Notes: generated by a model from the sequence alone, not told the origin. A DNA stretch of 64,000 nucleotides from DASSUW01 sp963844405 (GCA_963844405.1 CAWJNZ010000012.1:372001-436000), one strand, 5' to 3'; counted from the stretch's first letter, positions 8,649 through 18,332 are shown. Numbers and translations are program-made.

Positions 8649-10472
8649 ATGGCTTCCCGCATGCCTCGCGCCGAGCGCACGGATGTCGACGGGATCCCGG
8701 TCTTCTGGGCGCCGGCGCCGGGAGCGTTCCGGGCGGCGCTGCTGTTCCGCGTCGGGGTCGCCGACGAGAAGCCGGCCACGAGGGGCATCACGCACCTCGT
8801 CGAGCACCTCGCGATGTTCGGCTCGGAGTCGCCGGCGTTCGAGTCGAACGGCTTCGTCGACCTCGAGCGGTCGTGCTTCTACGCGATGGGGGAGCGCGAC
8901 GACGTGCTCGAGTGGCTGCGCCGCTGCGCCGGCACGCTGGCCGACCTGCCGCTGGGCCGGCTCGCCACCGAACGCCGGATCCTGCGCACCGAGGCGGCGA
9001 GCCGAGACGGCGCCGGCATCCAGGCGCGGCTGCTCGACCTGCGGTTCGGCGGCCAGGGCTACGGCCTCGCCAACTACCGCGAGCTGGGCCTGCGCTGGCT
9101 CGGTGAGGACGACGCGGCGGAATGGGCGCGGTCGCGCTTCAACCGCGCGAACGCCGCGATGTGGATGACGGGTGAGCCGCCGGCGTCGCTCGACCTGGGC
9201 CTGCCCGACGGCACGCGCCATCCGCCGCCGCCGGTCGAGCCACTGCCCGGCTCGAGCGGCCGGCGCTTCCTCTCGGACGGCAGCGGCGGCCTCGCCGTCG
9301 GCGGCGTCGGCGAGCGCTCGACGCCGCTCAACGCTGCGCTGACCGTCGCGCACGAGCGGCTCTACGAGCGGCTGCGGATCGACCTCGGGCTCGTCTACGA
9401 GCCGTGGTCGACCTACGAGACGCTCGGCCCGGACCACGCGCACGTACTGGTCGGCGCCGAGTGCCCCGACGAGCGGGCAGAGCGCGTCGCCGATGAGGTC
9501 TGGCGGATCGTCAGCGACCTCGCCGAGGGCGGACTCGGCGAGGAGGACCTTGCGGGCCACCGCAAGCGGTCGGCGCGCATGTACGCCGAGCCCGACAGCG
9601 TGTTCGCCGAGCTCGACCACGCGGCGAGCCAGGAGCTGGTCGGCGCCGACCCCGTCGACACCGACGCGGTGCTGCGCGAGCTCGACGAGCTCGATGCGCG
9701 GGCCGTCGGCGAGGCGGTGGCGGCGGCGTTCGAGCACGCGATCTTCGTCGTGCCGACCGGCATCGAGCGCCTCGAGGGCTTCGAGGCCTACGACCCCGCC
9801 CGGCCCGACCCGGTGAAGGGGACGGTCTTCGCCTACGACGAGGAGCACGTCGGTCCCGGCTACGAGCTGCACGTCGGCGACCCGGGGCTGACGCTCGTCC
9901 GCCCCGACGACCCGCCGCTGACGCTGGCGTGGGACGAGATCGTCCTCGCCGAGCGGGCGCCCGGCGACAACCTGATCCTGATGGCCCGCGACAGCAGCTG
10001 GCTGGAGCTGCCGTTCGCGAGCCTGCCCGGCGGCGAGGCGCGCCGGTCGGTGGTGGAGCGGCTCCCCGACGGGGTGACGATCCCGGCCGGCAACCTCGAG
10101 GCCACCGAGGCGCTGGAGGACCTGGGATCCAAGCTCCCGGAGGCGGTCCACGTCGCCGCCGAGCTCGGCGCCCTGCCGCGCCAGCTGGGCGACGAGGAGG
10201 TGCCGGAGGCGGTGATGGCCTATCGCCACGGCGACAACCGCGGGCTGCTCGCGCTGACGAACGAGCGGCTGATCCGCTGGTACCTGGGCCGGGACGACTC
10301 CGACGGCGAGGCGATCCCGCGCGAGGCGATCCGGCGCGCCGAGGTGCGCAAGCGGCTGCTGCGGCAGCCGGTCCTCGTCGTCGAGCACGAGCAGGAGCTC
10401 GAGCTCAAGGTCGACGACGTGGACGCCGCCGAGGACCTCGCCGCGCGGCTCGACCCGCGCGACGACGGCTGA
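8649..10472 (+). CDS. M16-like zinc metallopeptidase fused to PH-like C-terminal domains
   Basis: About 607 residues. The first 270 form an M16 (pitrilysin/insulinase-type) domain: HLVEHLAMFG carries the inverted zinc motif HxxEH, and TERRILRTEAASRD about 75 residues later supplies the third ligand region. A second M16-like half follows (LYERLRIDLGLVYEPWSTYE). After about residue 400 there are two short beta-rich segments. The second, RGLLALTNERLIRW followed by IPREAIRRAEV, looks like a bacterial PH (YokE/bPH) domain; the first (GLTLVRPDDPPLTLAWDEIV) resembles it weakly. Most M16 enzymes lack such a tail. The start could be ATG 8649 or ATG 8661; neither has a good ribosome site. It is divergent from usp and directly upstream of uvrB. 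Confidence 0.7.
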   Translation: MASRMPRAERTDVDGIPVFWAPAPGAFRAALLFRVGVADEKPATRGITHLVEHLAMFGSESPAFESNGFVDLERSCFYAMGERDDVLEWLRRCAGTLADLPLGRLATERRILRTEAASRDGAGIQARLLDLRFGGQGYGLANYRELGLRWLGEDDAAEWARSRFNRANAAMWMTGEPPASLDLGLPDGTRHPPPPVEPLPGSSGRRFLSDGSGGLAVGGVGERSTPLNAALTVAHERLYERLRIDLGLVYEPWSTYETLGPDHAHVLVGAECPDERAERVADEVWRIVSDLAEGGLGEEDLAGHRKRSARMYAEPDSVFAELDHAASQELVGADPVDTDAVLRELDELDARAVGEAVAAAFEHAIFVVPTGIERLEGFEAYDPARPDPVKGTVFAYDEEHVGPGYELHVGDPGLTLVRPDDPPLTLAWDEIVLAERAPGDNLILMARDSSWLELPFASLPGGEARRSVVERLPDGVTIPAGNLEATEALEDLGSKLPEAVHVAAELGALPRQLGDEEVPEAVMAYRHGDNRGLLALTNERLIRWYLGRDDSDGEAIPREAIRRAEVRKRLLRQPVLVVEHEQELELKVDDVDAAEDLAARLDPRDDG

Positions 10473-10491
10473 GCGCGTCCGGGGCGGCCAC

Positions 10492-10497
10492 TATCGT
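10492..10497 (+). promoter_or_regulatory. Putative -10 element of uvrB (leaderless type)
   Basis: TATCGT lies 10 nt before the uvrB ATG. There is no Shine-Dalgarno and no SOS box in the 35-bp gap after the peptidase gene. The spacing fits a transcript with almost no leader. Confidence 0.4.
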
Positions 10498-10507
10498 CTG
10501 TGGGTCC

Positions 10508-12511
10508 ATGCCGCCCTTCAAGCTCGACGCCGTCTACTCACCCACCGCCGACCAGCCCAAGGCCATCGACGGCCTCGCCGAGGGCATCGAGTCGGGCGCC
10601 CGCGGGGTGACGCTGCTGGGCGCTACCGGCACCGGCAAGACGATGACCATGGCGGCGACGATCGAGCGGCTGCAGCGGCCGGCGCTCGTGCTCGCCCACA
10701 ACAAGACGCTCGCGGCCCAGCTCTGCAACGAGTTCCGGACCTACTTCCCGCAGAACGCGGTCGAGTACTTCGTCTCGTACTACGACTACTACCAGCCCGA
10801 GGCCTACGTCCCGTCGAAGGACCTCTACATCGAGAAGGACTCGGCGATCAACCAGGAGATCGACCGCCTGCGCCACGCCGCCACCGCGGCGCTGTTCGCG
10901 CGGCGCGACGTCGTGATCGTCGCCTCGGTGTCGGCGATCTTCGGCCTCGGCTCGCCGGAGACGTACAACGACAACTGCCAGATCCTCCTCAAGGGCGGGG
11001 ACGTGGACCGCGACGAGCTGCTGCGCAAGCTCGTCTACCTCCAGTACAACCGCAACGACACCGCTCTCGGGCGCGGGACGTTCCGCGTGCGGGGCGACAC
11101 GCTGGAGGTCTTCCCGGCCTACGCCGAGACGGCGTTCCGGGCGCTGCTGTTCGGCGACGAGGTCGAGCGGCTGCAGCACTTCGACCCCCTGACGGGCGAG
11201 CTGATCGTGGACGACCTGGAGCACGTCGCGATCTGGCCGGCCACGCACTACAACGTCAAGGAGGGGACGATGGAGCGCGCGGTCGAGGAGATCGGCCGCG
11301 AGCTCAACCACCGCTGCATCGAGCTCGAGGCCGAGGGCAAGCTGCTCGAGTCGCACCGCCTGCGGCAGCGCACGCAGTACGACATGGAGATGCTGCGCGA
11401 GGTCGGCTTCTGCTCCGGCATCGAGAACTACTCGCGGATCCTCGACGGCCGGCCCCCGGGCGCGCGGCCGTACTGCCTGATCGACTACTTCCCCAAGGAC
11501 TTCGTCTGCTTCATCGACGAGTCGCACCAGACGGTGCCGCAGCTCGGCGCCATGTACGAGGGCGACCGGTCGCGCAAGACGACGCTCGTTGACTACGGCT
11601 TCCGGCTGCCGAGCGCGCTCGACAACCGGCCGCAGACCTTCCAGGAGTTCCTCGCTATCTCGCCCCAGCTGGTCTTCGTCTCCGCCACCCCCGGGCCGTA
11701 CGAGCGCGAGCACTCGGCCTCGATCGTCGAGCAGATCGTGCGGCCGACCGGGATCGTCGACCCGGAGGTCGAGGTGCGCGAGACGCGCAATCAGATCGAC
11801 GACCTGATGCGCGAGATCCGGGCGCGGACCGAGCGCAACGAGCGCGTGCTCGTCACGACCTTGACGAAGAAGATGAGCGAGGACCTGACGGACTATCTGC
11901 TCGAGATGGGGTTCAAGGTCCGCTACCTCCACTCGGAGGTCGACACGCTGGAGCGCATCCAGATCATCCGCGAGCTGCGGCTGGGCGAGTACGACGTGCT
12001 GGTCGGCGTGAACCTGCTGCGCGAGGGGCTCGACCTGCCGGAGGTCTCGCTGGTGGCGATCCTCGACGCCGACAAGGAAGGCTTCCTGCGCGGCGAGACC
12101 TCGCTGATCCAGACGATCGGGCGGGCGGCCCGGAACGTCGACGGCAAGGTGCTGATGTACGCCGACAAGCAGACCGAGGCGATGCGCAAGGCGATCGACG
12201 AGACCGACCGCCGGCGGGCCATCCAGGTCGCGTACAACGAGGAGCACGGCATCACCGAGGAGACGATCGTCAAGGGGATCTCCGACATCAGCGAGTTCCT
12301 GATGGGCGACAGCAAGGTCCCCAAGTCACGCCGCAAGCGGCGCGAGAAGCGCGTCGACATGGAGCCGCACGAGATCGAGCAGACGATCGTCGAGCTCGAG
12401 GAGGAGATGCTCGCCGCGGCCGAGGAGCTTCGCTTCGAGTACGCCGCCAAGCTGCGCGACGAGATCCGCGAGCTGCGACGCGAGCTCGACGAGGTCGCGG
12501 GCGCGACGTAG
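10508..12511 (+). CDS. uvrB: UvrABC system protein B, excision-repair helicase-like damage verifier
   Basis: A 667-residue UvrB of normal length. Walker A is GATGTGKT at residues 38-45. The damage-probing beta hairpin region YYDYYQPEAYVPSKDLYIEK follows at about 92-111. Other hallmarks are FIDESHQTVPQ (Walker B/helicase motif II), VSATPGPYE, and motif VI QTIGRAARN. A C-terminal UVR coiled-coil (EQTIVELEEEMLAAAEELRF) for UvrC contact is present. UvrB receives damaged DNA from UvrA and recruits UvrC for the dual incision. ATG 10508 is chosen because homology begins there (MPPFKLDAVYSPT). The gene is about 10.7 kb from uvrA. Unlike uvrA, no LexA-type box is visible upstream. Confidence 0.97.
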   Translation: MPPFKLDAVYSPTADQPKAIDGLAEGIESGARGVTLLGATGTGKTMTMAATIERLQRPALVLAHNKTLAAQLCNEFRTYFPQNAVEYFVSYYDYYQPEAYVPSKDLYIEKDSAINQEIDRLRHAATAALFARRDVVIVASVSAIFGLGSPETYNDNCQILLKGGDVDRDELLRKLVYLQYNRNDTALGRGTFRVRGDTLEVFPAYAETAFRALLFGDEVERLQHFDPLTGELIVDDLEHVAIWPATHYNVKEGTMERAVEEIGRELNHRCIELEAEGKLLESHRLRQRTQYDMEMLREVGFCSGIENYSRILDGRPPGARPYCLIDYFPKDFVCFIDESHQTVPQLGAMYEGDRSRKTTLVDYGFRLPSALDNRPQTFQEFLAISPQLVFVSATPGPYEREHSASIVEQIVRPTGIVDPEVEVRETRNQIDDLMREIRARTERNERVLVTTLTKKMSEDLTDYLLEMGFKVRYLHSEVDTLERIQIIRELRLGEYDVLVGVNLLREGLDLPEVSLVAILDADKEGFLRGETSLIQTIGRAARNVDGKVLMYADKQTEAMRKAIDETDRRRAIQVAYNEEHGITEETIVKGISDISEFLMGDSKVPKSRRKRREKRVDMEPHEIEQTIVELEEEMLAAAEELRFEYAAKLRDEIRELRRELDEVAGAT

Positions 12512-12826
12512 GGCCCGGCCGCGGCGTTCAACGCCGTCGACAAGCTCGACCGCAACCTGTTCGAGCGCTACCCGGGCCTCGGCTGGGCGGTCGTCTCGTC
12601 GCGCGTGCGCTCCGAGGCGCTGGCCTCGGCCGGCGCGCTCGCCAAGCGGTCGATGATCGTCGCGGCCATCGCCACCGCGCTGATGCTGCTCGTCGTCGTG
12701 CTCTTCTCGGGCGCCAACAAGCGCGGCATCCAGGCCATCCTCGATCGCATCCGGCAGCTCTCGGAGGAGGACGCGAAGTCGGCGACGGCCGAGCAGCTCG
12801 TCGGGCGCTTCCGCCTCCACGCGTAG
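12512..12826 (+). pseudogene. Membrane-protein remnant or small unknown gene after uvrB
   Basis: The frame directly after the uvrB TAG is open for about 104 codons. It contains a hydrophobic helix (SMIVAAIATALMLLVVVLFS) and a charged, helical tail ending RFRLHA. No ATG is in the first 90 bases; the first usable start is GTG 12605, giving 73 residues with no ribosome site. Sequence before the GTG (FERYPGLGWAVVSS) also looks protein-like, so this is more likely the 3' end of a longer membrane protein whose start has been lost. I do not recognise the family. A terminator hairpin follows at once. Confidence 0.35.
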
Positions 12827-12836
12827 GACATCGTCA

Positions 12837-12864
12837 GGGGGCCGGCGCCGAGGCTCCGGCCCCC
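12837..12864 (+). terminator. Terminator hairpin after the uvrB region
   Basis: GGGGGCCGG (12837-12845) pairs perfectly with CCGGCCCCC (12856-12864) around a 10-nt loop. It lies 11 nt after the stop of the small open frame, with no T-tract. Confidence 0.55.
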
Positions 12865-12991
12865 CGGTGAGCCGCCTGCCGGCTCGGTAAGCGCTGCCCG
12901 CCGTCTCGGATCGTATGCCCGCGACGGCGCCGCTCCGAGTGGATTTGCCTCCACGCCCTCACGCCGGTGGCGTGCGGCGCGTTTGACGGGC

Positions 12992-13792
12992 ATGGTCGAC
13001 GACTTCCTGGCCGCGCGCGCGGTGCCGGGCATCGAGGAGGCGTCGCCGTACCGCCGCACCGTCCGCCTCGCCCACGGCCCCGCGATCGTGGCGCTCGAGG
13101 GTGACCCGCGCGCGGCCGCCGCGCGCGTCGTCGCCGCCCACCCGCGCGATCGTCCTGCCGCCGCGCGCGCCCTTGCGCGGCTCGCCGGTCCCGACCCGTC
13201 GGCGGCTGACGCCCATCTCGCCGGCGACCCGGTCCTCGGCCCGCTCGTCGTCGCCCGGCCGGGCCTGCGGATGCCGGGCACGGTCGACGGGGGCGAGCTC
13301 GCGGTGCGGGCCGTGCTCGGTCAGCAGGTCTCGCTGGCCGCCGCGCGCACGCTCGCCGGCCGCCTCGTCGAGATGGCCGGCGAGCCGCTGGAGGAGCCGG
13401 CCGGCGCGCTCACGCACTTGTGGCCGGTCCCGAAGGCGATCGCCGAGGCGGCGCCGCGGATGCCGATGCCGCGCGCGCGGCAGCGCACGCTCGCCGCCCT
13501 CGCCGAGGCGCTGGCCGACGGGCTTGTGCTCGAGCGCGGAGGCGCTGCTCGAGCTGCCCGGCATCGGGCCGTGGACGGCCGGACTACGTCGCGATGCGCC
13601 TCGGCGATCCGGACGCCTGGCTGCCGACCGACGTCGGCGTCCGCCGCGGCCTCGAGGCGCTCGGGGTCCCGGAGGCAGGCGGCGGACGCCTGGCGGCCGC
13701 ACCGCACCCACGCGGTCAGGCACCTCTGGGCCGTCGCCCCCGCAGCGCGTGGGCGAGCGCGACCAGGTAGCAGGCGAGCGCCAGCAGCGTGA
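12992..13792 (+). pseudogene. alkA: DNA-3-methyladenine glycosylase II (AlkA-type), broken by three frameshifts
   Basis: Parts of an HhH-GPD DNA glycosylase are spread over all three frames. Frame one runs from MVDDFLAARAVPGIEEASPY through ELAVRAVLGQQVSLAAARTL to about 13535. Frame two holds EALLELPGIGPWTA (the helix-hairpin-helix). Frame three holds DYVAMRLGDPDAWLPTDVGV with the catalytic Asp of the AlkA family. Frame one resumes near 13680 with DAWRPHRTHAVRHLW. The breaks lie near 13538, 13579 and 13678, each equal to +1 (or -2), so the net frame is restored. The product would excise alkylated bases such as 3-methyladenine. As written the gene cannot give an intact enzyme. The 3' end overlaps the converging membrane gene by 77 bp. 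Confidence 0.75.
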
Positions 13793-15999
13793 CCGCCCGG
13801 AAGCCCCAGGTGATCGCGACGGCGACGGCGAGCACCGAGGCCAGCACCGAGCTGACGCCGTTGATCGCCCACGCCCACGGGATCGCGCCGGCGTGCTCCT
13901 CGCGCAGGCGGGCGAGCCCGATCGGCATCGCGGTGCCGAGCAACAAGGCGGGCGGGGCGATCAGGGCGACGGTCAGCGCCACCCGCGCCGCGAACGGCAG
14001 CTCGATCAGCGCGGCGAGCAGCGGCGGCAGGGCGAAGGCGGCGAGCGCGATCAGCACGCAGGCGCCGGCGAGCGCGGGGCCTAGCCGCATCCGGGGCGAG
14101 AGAAGGGAGCCGATCCCCGTGAAGACGAGCAGCGCGAACAGGACGACCGACAGCGAGTAGGTGGGGAAGCCGAGGAAGAGCGTGAACCGCTGGATCAGCG
14201 CGATCTCGAGCAGCAGGAACCCGACGCCGATCGCCGCGAAGAAGGTCATCGAGGTCAGCGGCGGCCGCTCCTTCACCAGCGCCAGCGGGAGGCCGAAGGC
14301 CAGGGCGCAGAGCGCGGTCAGGATGGCCAGCGAGAGGGCCAGCACGAGCAGCGGGTCGACGGCGAAGAAGTAACCCGGCGGGGGCGCGCTCAGGACGTCG
14401 CGCACGCGCTTCATGTTGAAGAAGAACGGCCGGTCGTCGGTCGGCGGGCAGATGTCGAGCCGGTAGCCGTCGCAGAAGGCCCGCGGGCTCGGCGCGCGCG
14501 CGAGCTCCGCCCACTCCAGGCGGTACGGCCCGCCGGGCGCGAAGGCGACGCCTTCGCCGCGCTCGCCCGCGAGCGTCGAGATCGTGCCCAGCTCGGCCGC
14601 GGTGAACGGCTCGCGGCGAGCGAGCACGGTGCCGAACAGCTCGCCGAAGATGTCGCGGCCCAGCAGCACGGCGACGCCGCGCTCCGGCTCGTCCACGCCT
14701 TCGCGCTCGAGCGCCTCCAGGGCGAGGATCGTCGTGCGCAGCGCCTCGTCGCCGACGAGCCGGTGCAGGCGGGTGACGGCGAGGACGCCGCCGGGCTCGA
14801 GGTGGTCGAGGTACTCGCGGAACGCCTCGACCGTGTACAGGTTCGCCTCGCTGAGCGCGAAGCCCTGGGCGGACGCGGCGCTCAGCGTGTCGGTGAAGCC
14901 GATGTGGATGACGTCGTAGCCCGTGTCGCGGGCGGCGAGCTGCGAGCGGCCGTCGCCGTCGACGGCCGAGACCGTCGGTAGCGAGTAGGGCGCGCCGGAG
15001 TACCGCCGCAGGTCCTCGTCGACGGTCTCGCGGATCGCCCGGTTGAGCTCGATCACGTCCACCTTCCGCGCGCCGGCGCTGAGCGCGTTCTCGATGTCGC
15101 GCCCGCCGCCGCCGCCGATCACCAGCGCGCGGGAGCGCGGCCGCAGCGCGTAGGCGACGCTCTGCGGGCCGAGCCGCAGGTCGCGCCAGTCCGGGATCTC
15201 GGCGCCCGTGCGGACGGGCACCGGCGCGTAGATGCGGTCGTAGAAGATCAGCGCGAAGTCCGAGCCGTTCGGCGGCGCGTAGCCGAGCACGCGGCTCAGC
15301 GGCGTCCAGCGGTCGGTCACCGGCGCCTGGCCCTCCGGACCGGTGAGCGGCGGCAGCTGGTAGAGCGACGTGCTCCCGGCCAGCACCAGCGCCGCGGCCG
15401 CCGCCGCAAGGGCGCCGGCCGCCACCCGCGGCGCGCCGCCCGAACAGCAGCGCGGCCAGCGCCGCGACGACGCCCAGGCCGACGAACAGGGTCGGTGCCG
15501 AGGCGACCCACATCAGCGGCACGACCGCGAGTGCGCCCAGTCCGGCGCCGGTCAGGTCGAACGCGTAGACCCGGCCGATGTGGGCCGCCCAGCCGCGCAC
15601 GGCCAGGGCGACGGCGACGCCGGCCGCGGCGAACGGCAGCGCGGCGAGCAGGCACGTGAGCGCCAGCGTGAGGGCGAAGCCGGCGGTGACGCGGCCCGTC
15701 TGGTCGGCCGCGAAGTCCAGCCGCACGAGCGCCGCCGGGACGACGACGAGCAGGAGGGTGAGCACCACGCTCCAGCGGGCGAGCACGGCATCGAGCGGTC
15801 CGGCGAACCATGCCGGCCGCAGGTACACCGCCAACGCGCCGACGCCGACGCCGAGCAGCGCCAGCGAGACGGCCAGGAAGCCGAAGTGGTAGGCCAGCGC
15901 CGCGGACAGGATGCGCGTGAGCACCACCTGCAGCGCGAGCGTCGTGCCCGCCACGAGCGCCAGGCCGGCGAGCGCGCGCACCGGGGGACGGTCGGCCAT
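13716..15999 (-). CDS. Polytopic membrane protein with central spermidine-synthase-like domain, one frameshift
   Basis: About 760 residues if repaired. The N-terminal part has roughly six membrane segments (ALAYHFGFLAVSLALLGVGV and others). A soluble SAM-type Rossmann domain follows, with VIGGGGGRDIENALSAGA (glycine-rich loop) and KVDVIELN. The C-terminal part has about seven more segments with TFFAAIGVGFLLLEIALIQR. This layout matches the spermidine-synthase-like membrane proteins of bacteria, whose substrate is unknown; polyamine synthesis should not be assumed. The frame shifts by one near 15427, in a GGG run between the N-terminal membrane block and the Rossmann domain. TATAGC lies 11 nt before the ATG. 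Confidence 0.72.
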
Positions 16000-16100
16000 C
16001 GGCGCGGCAGGCTATACCGAGGGCCTTGACGTTCGCGCCGGGCCGACGGCACGGTCCGACTCCCGGACCATTGACGGGTCACCGGGGCCGAGTGCAGGAC

Positions 16101-16106
16101 TATCCT
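16101..16106 (+). promoter_or_regulatory. Putative -10 element of the DivIVA-like gene
   Basis: TATCCT ends 7 nt before GTG 16114. There is no Shine-Dalgarno in between, so a leaderless transcript is likely. The same hexamer precedes the AftD-like gene by 9 nt. Confidence 0.45.
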
Positions 16107-16113
16107 GACCGCC

Positions 16114-16773
16114 GTGGATCGAGAGGCCATCGAGCGTCGCGACTTCCCGGTCGGCCGGCGCGGCTATGACCCGGATGCCGTCGACGCGCACCTGCGGCGC
16201 GTGGCCGACGAGTTCGAGACCCTGCGCGGCCGCGCGCCCGCGGCGGCGCCCGCCAGCCCGCTGGCGGCCGGCACCGCCGACCAGGTGCGCCAGATCCTCG
16301 AGGCGGCCGAGGCCGGCGCCGCCGAGCTGCGCGCCGGCGCCGGCCGCGAGGCCTCGGGCCACGTCGCCCGCGTGCAGGAGGCGGCCGGCGGCATGCTCTC
16401 CCGCCTCGACGACCTCGAGCGCGAGCTGGGCACGCTGCTCGAGGCGCTGCGCCAGAGCGGCGAGCGGCTCAACGCGGGCCTCGAGCGGCTGCAGCGGCAG
16501 GCCGGCGAGCTCGGCGGCGCCGTCGCGCCCGTCGAGGAGGTAGGGGAGCCGGTCATGCCGAGCGAGGAGGTAGGGGAGCCGGTCGTGCCGCGCGAGGAGC
16601 CCGGGAACGGCGCGCCGCCCACCGACGACGAGGCCGGCGCGCGCCTGATCGCGCTCAACATGGCGCTCAGCGGGACCCCGCGCGAGGAGACGGCCCGCTA
16701 CCTCGCCGAGCACTTCGCGCTCGCCGACGCCGACGCGCTGCTCGACGACGTGTACGAGCGGGCCGGACAGTGA
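16114..16773 (+). CDS. DivIVA-domain coiled-coil protein
   Basis: A 219-residue protein. The N terminus, RRDFPVGRRGYDPDAVDAHL (residues about 8-27), matches the DivIVA membrane- and pole-binding domain (FxxxRRGYDxxEVDxFL). A long Ala/Glu/Arg-rich coiled coil fills residues 30-135. Next come two copies of a 10-residue repeat (EEVGEPVMPS, EEVGEPVVPR) and a helical C-terminal module (DALLDDVYERAG). Proteins of this class organise poles or the division site in actinobacteria; a specific role here is inference. It overlaps the next gene by 4 bp (GTGA), so the M32 peptidase is coupled to it. Confidence 0.75.
   Translation: MDREAIERRDFPVGRRGYDPDAVDAHLRRVADEFETLRGRAPAAAPASPLAAGTADQVRQILEAAEAGAAELRAGAGREASGHVARVQEAAGGMLSRLDDLERELGTLLEALRQSGERLNAGLERLQRQAGELGGAVAPVEEVGEPVMPSEEVGEPVVPREEPGNGAPPTDDEAGARLIALNMALSGTPREETARYLAEHFALADADALLDDVYERAGQ
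16534..16593 (+). repeat. Two tandem 30-bp repeats inside the DivIVA-like gene
   Basis: Two adjacent 30-base units starting GAGGAGGTAGGGGAGCC differ at two positions. The length is a multiple of three, so the units stay in frame as 10-residue repeats in the linker between the coiled coil and the C-terminal module. A partial third copy (GAGGAGCCCGGG) follows. Confidence 0.8.
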
Positions 16774-18296
16774 GCGAGCGGCCCGCCGAGCTCGCGGAGC
16801 TCCGCACCCGGATGGCGGAGCTGAGCGACCTGCACTCGGTCAGCATGCTGCTCTTCTGGGACCAGCAGACGATGATGCCGCCGGCCGGCGCGCGCGCGCG
16901 GGCCGAGCGCGTCGGCACCATCGCGCTCGCCATCCACGCGCGCGAGAGCGACCCCGCGCTCGGCGCCCTGCTCGACGCGCTCGAGCCGTGGGCGGCCGGC
17001 GCGGACCCGGACTCCGACGACGTCCGCCTCATCCACTGGACGCGCCGCGACTTCGAGAAGTCGACCCGCGTCCCCGCCGAGCTGGCCGCCGAGATCTCGC
17101 GTCACAAGGCGCTCGGCCAGCAGGCCTGGCAGGAGGCGCGCGCCGCCAACGACTTCGGGCTGTTCCGCGACGCCCTCGCCCACCAGGTCGAGCTCCGGCA
17201 CCGCTACGTCGCCTGCTTCGAGGGCCACGAGCACCCGTACGACGCCCTGCTCGACGACTTCGAGCCCGGCCTCACCACCGCCGAGCTCCGCCCGCTGTTC
17301 GCCGAGCTGCGCGACGCGCTCGTCCCGCTCGTGGCCGCGGCCGGCGACCCCGAGCAGCCGCGCAACGACGGCGCGTTCTCCGGCCACTTCGCCCAGGAGG
17401 CGCAGCGCATCGCCGTGCTCGACGTGCTCGAGGGCATCGGCTTCGACCCCGACGGGTGGAGGCTGGACCCGGCGCTCCACCCGTTCGCGTCGGGCCTGGC
17501 GCCCACCGACGTCCGGCTCACGACCAAGTACGACGAGCAGGACTTCGCCGTCGCCCTCTACTCGGCGCTGCACGAGTTCGGCCACGGCCTCTACGAGGCG
17601 AGCGTCGATCCCCACCTCTTCCGCACCATGCTCGAGGACCCGGTCTCGCTCGGCGTCCACGAGTCGCAGAGCCGCATGTGGGAGAACATCATCGGCCGCT
17701 CGCGCGCGTTCTGCGCCTGGCTCCGCCCGCGCCTCGCCCGGACGCTCCCCGGCGCGTACAACGGGCTCGACGTCGACGGCCTCTACCGCGCGGTCAACAC
17801 CGTGCAGCCGTCGCTCATCCGCACCGAGGCCGACGAGACGACCTACAACCTCCACATCGTGCTGCGCTTCGAGCTCGAGCTCGCGCTCACGGAGGGCACG
17901 CTGTCGGTCGACGACCTGCCGCAGGCGTGGGACGAGGGCATGCAGCGGCTGCTCGGCATCGAGGTCCCGGGCCCGGCGGACGGCGTGCTGCAGGACGTCC
18001 ACTGGAGCGCCGGGCTGCTCGGCTACTTCCCGACGTACACGCTCGGGAACCTGATCGGCGCGCAGATCTGGGAGCGCCTCGAGGACGACCTCCCGGACGT
18101 CGACGACCTGCTCGAGCGCGGGGACTTCGCGCCGGTCAGGGAGTGGCTGCGCGAGCACGTCCATCGCCACGGCCGCAAGTTCCCGCCGCGCGAGCTGCTC
18201 CGGCGCGTGACCCGCCAGGACCTCAGCGTGGACCCCTTCCTGCGCTACCTGCGCGAGAAGCTCGCCGACTCCGGCGTCCTCGTCACCGCGCCGTAG
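16770..18296 (+). CDS. M32-family metallocarboxypeptidase (carboxypeptidase Taq type)
   Basis: A 508-residue soluble enzyme of normal family length. HEFGHGLYEAS supplies the zinc motif HExxH and HESQSRMWENIIGRS is the conserved M32 block with the third ligand. Early segments SMLLFWDQQTMMP and ARAERVGTIA are also typical, as are YNLHIVLRFELE and DVHWSAGLLGYFPTYTLGN near the end. It removes C-terminal residues from peptides in the cytoplasm, excluding proline-blocked ends in characterised members. GTG 16770 overlaps the DivIVA-like stop (GTGA). A strong hairpin follows the stop. Confidence 0.93.
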   Translation: MSERPAELAELRTRMAELSDLHSVSMLLFWDQQTMMPPAGARARAERVGTIALAIHARESDPALGALLDALEPWAAGADPDSDDVRLIHWTRRDFEKSTRVPAELAAEISRHKALGQQAWQEARAANDFGLFRDALAHQVELRHRYVACFEGHEHPYDALLDDFEPGLTTAELRPLFAELRDALVPLVAAAGDPEQPRNDGAFSGHFAQEAQRIAVLDVLEGIGFDPDGWRLDPALHPFASGLAPTDVRLTTKYDEQDFAVALYSALHEFGHGLYEASVDPHLFRTMLEDPVSLGVHESQSRMWENIIGRSRAFCAWLRPRLARTLPGAYNGLDVDGLYRAVNTVQPSLIRTEADETTYNLHIVLRFELELALTEGTLSVDDLPQAWDEGMQRLLGIEVPGPADGVLQDVHWSAGLLGYFPTYTLGNLIGAQIWERLEDDLPDVDDLLERGDFAPVREWLREHVHRHGRKFPPRELLRRVTRQDLSVDPFLRYLREKLADSGVLVTAP

Positions 18297-18308
18297 CCCT
18301 AGCTGCTG

Positions 18309-18332
18309 GAGGGGCCGGTTGCCCGGCCCCTC
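18309..18332. terminator. Bidirectional terminator between converging genes
   Basis: GAGGGGCCGG (18309-18318) pairs perfectly with CCGGCCCCTC (18323-18332) around a 4-nt loop. It sits in the 54-bp gap between the stops of the M32 peptidase gene and the minus-strand surface-protein gene, so it can serve both. Confidence 0.75.

Noticed and set aside
13716..15999. Polyamine (spermidine) synthase function
   Set aside because: Only the central Rossmann fold is shared; the membrane-embedded family has no established polyamine role.
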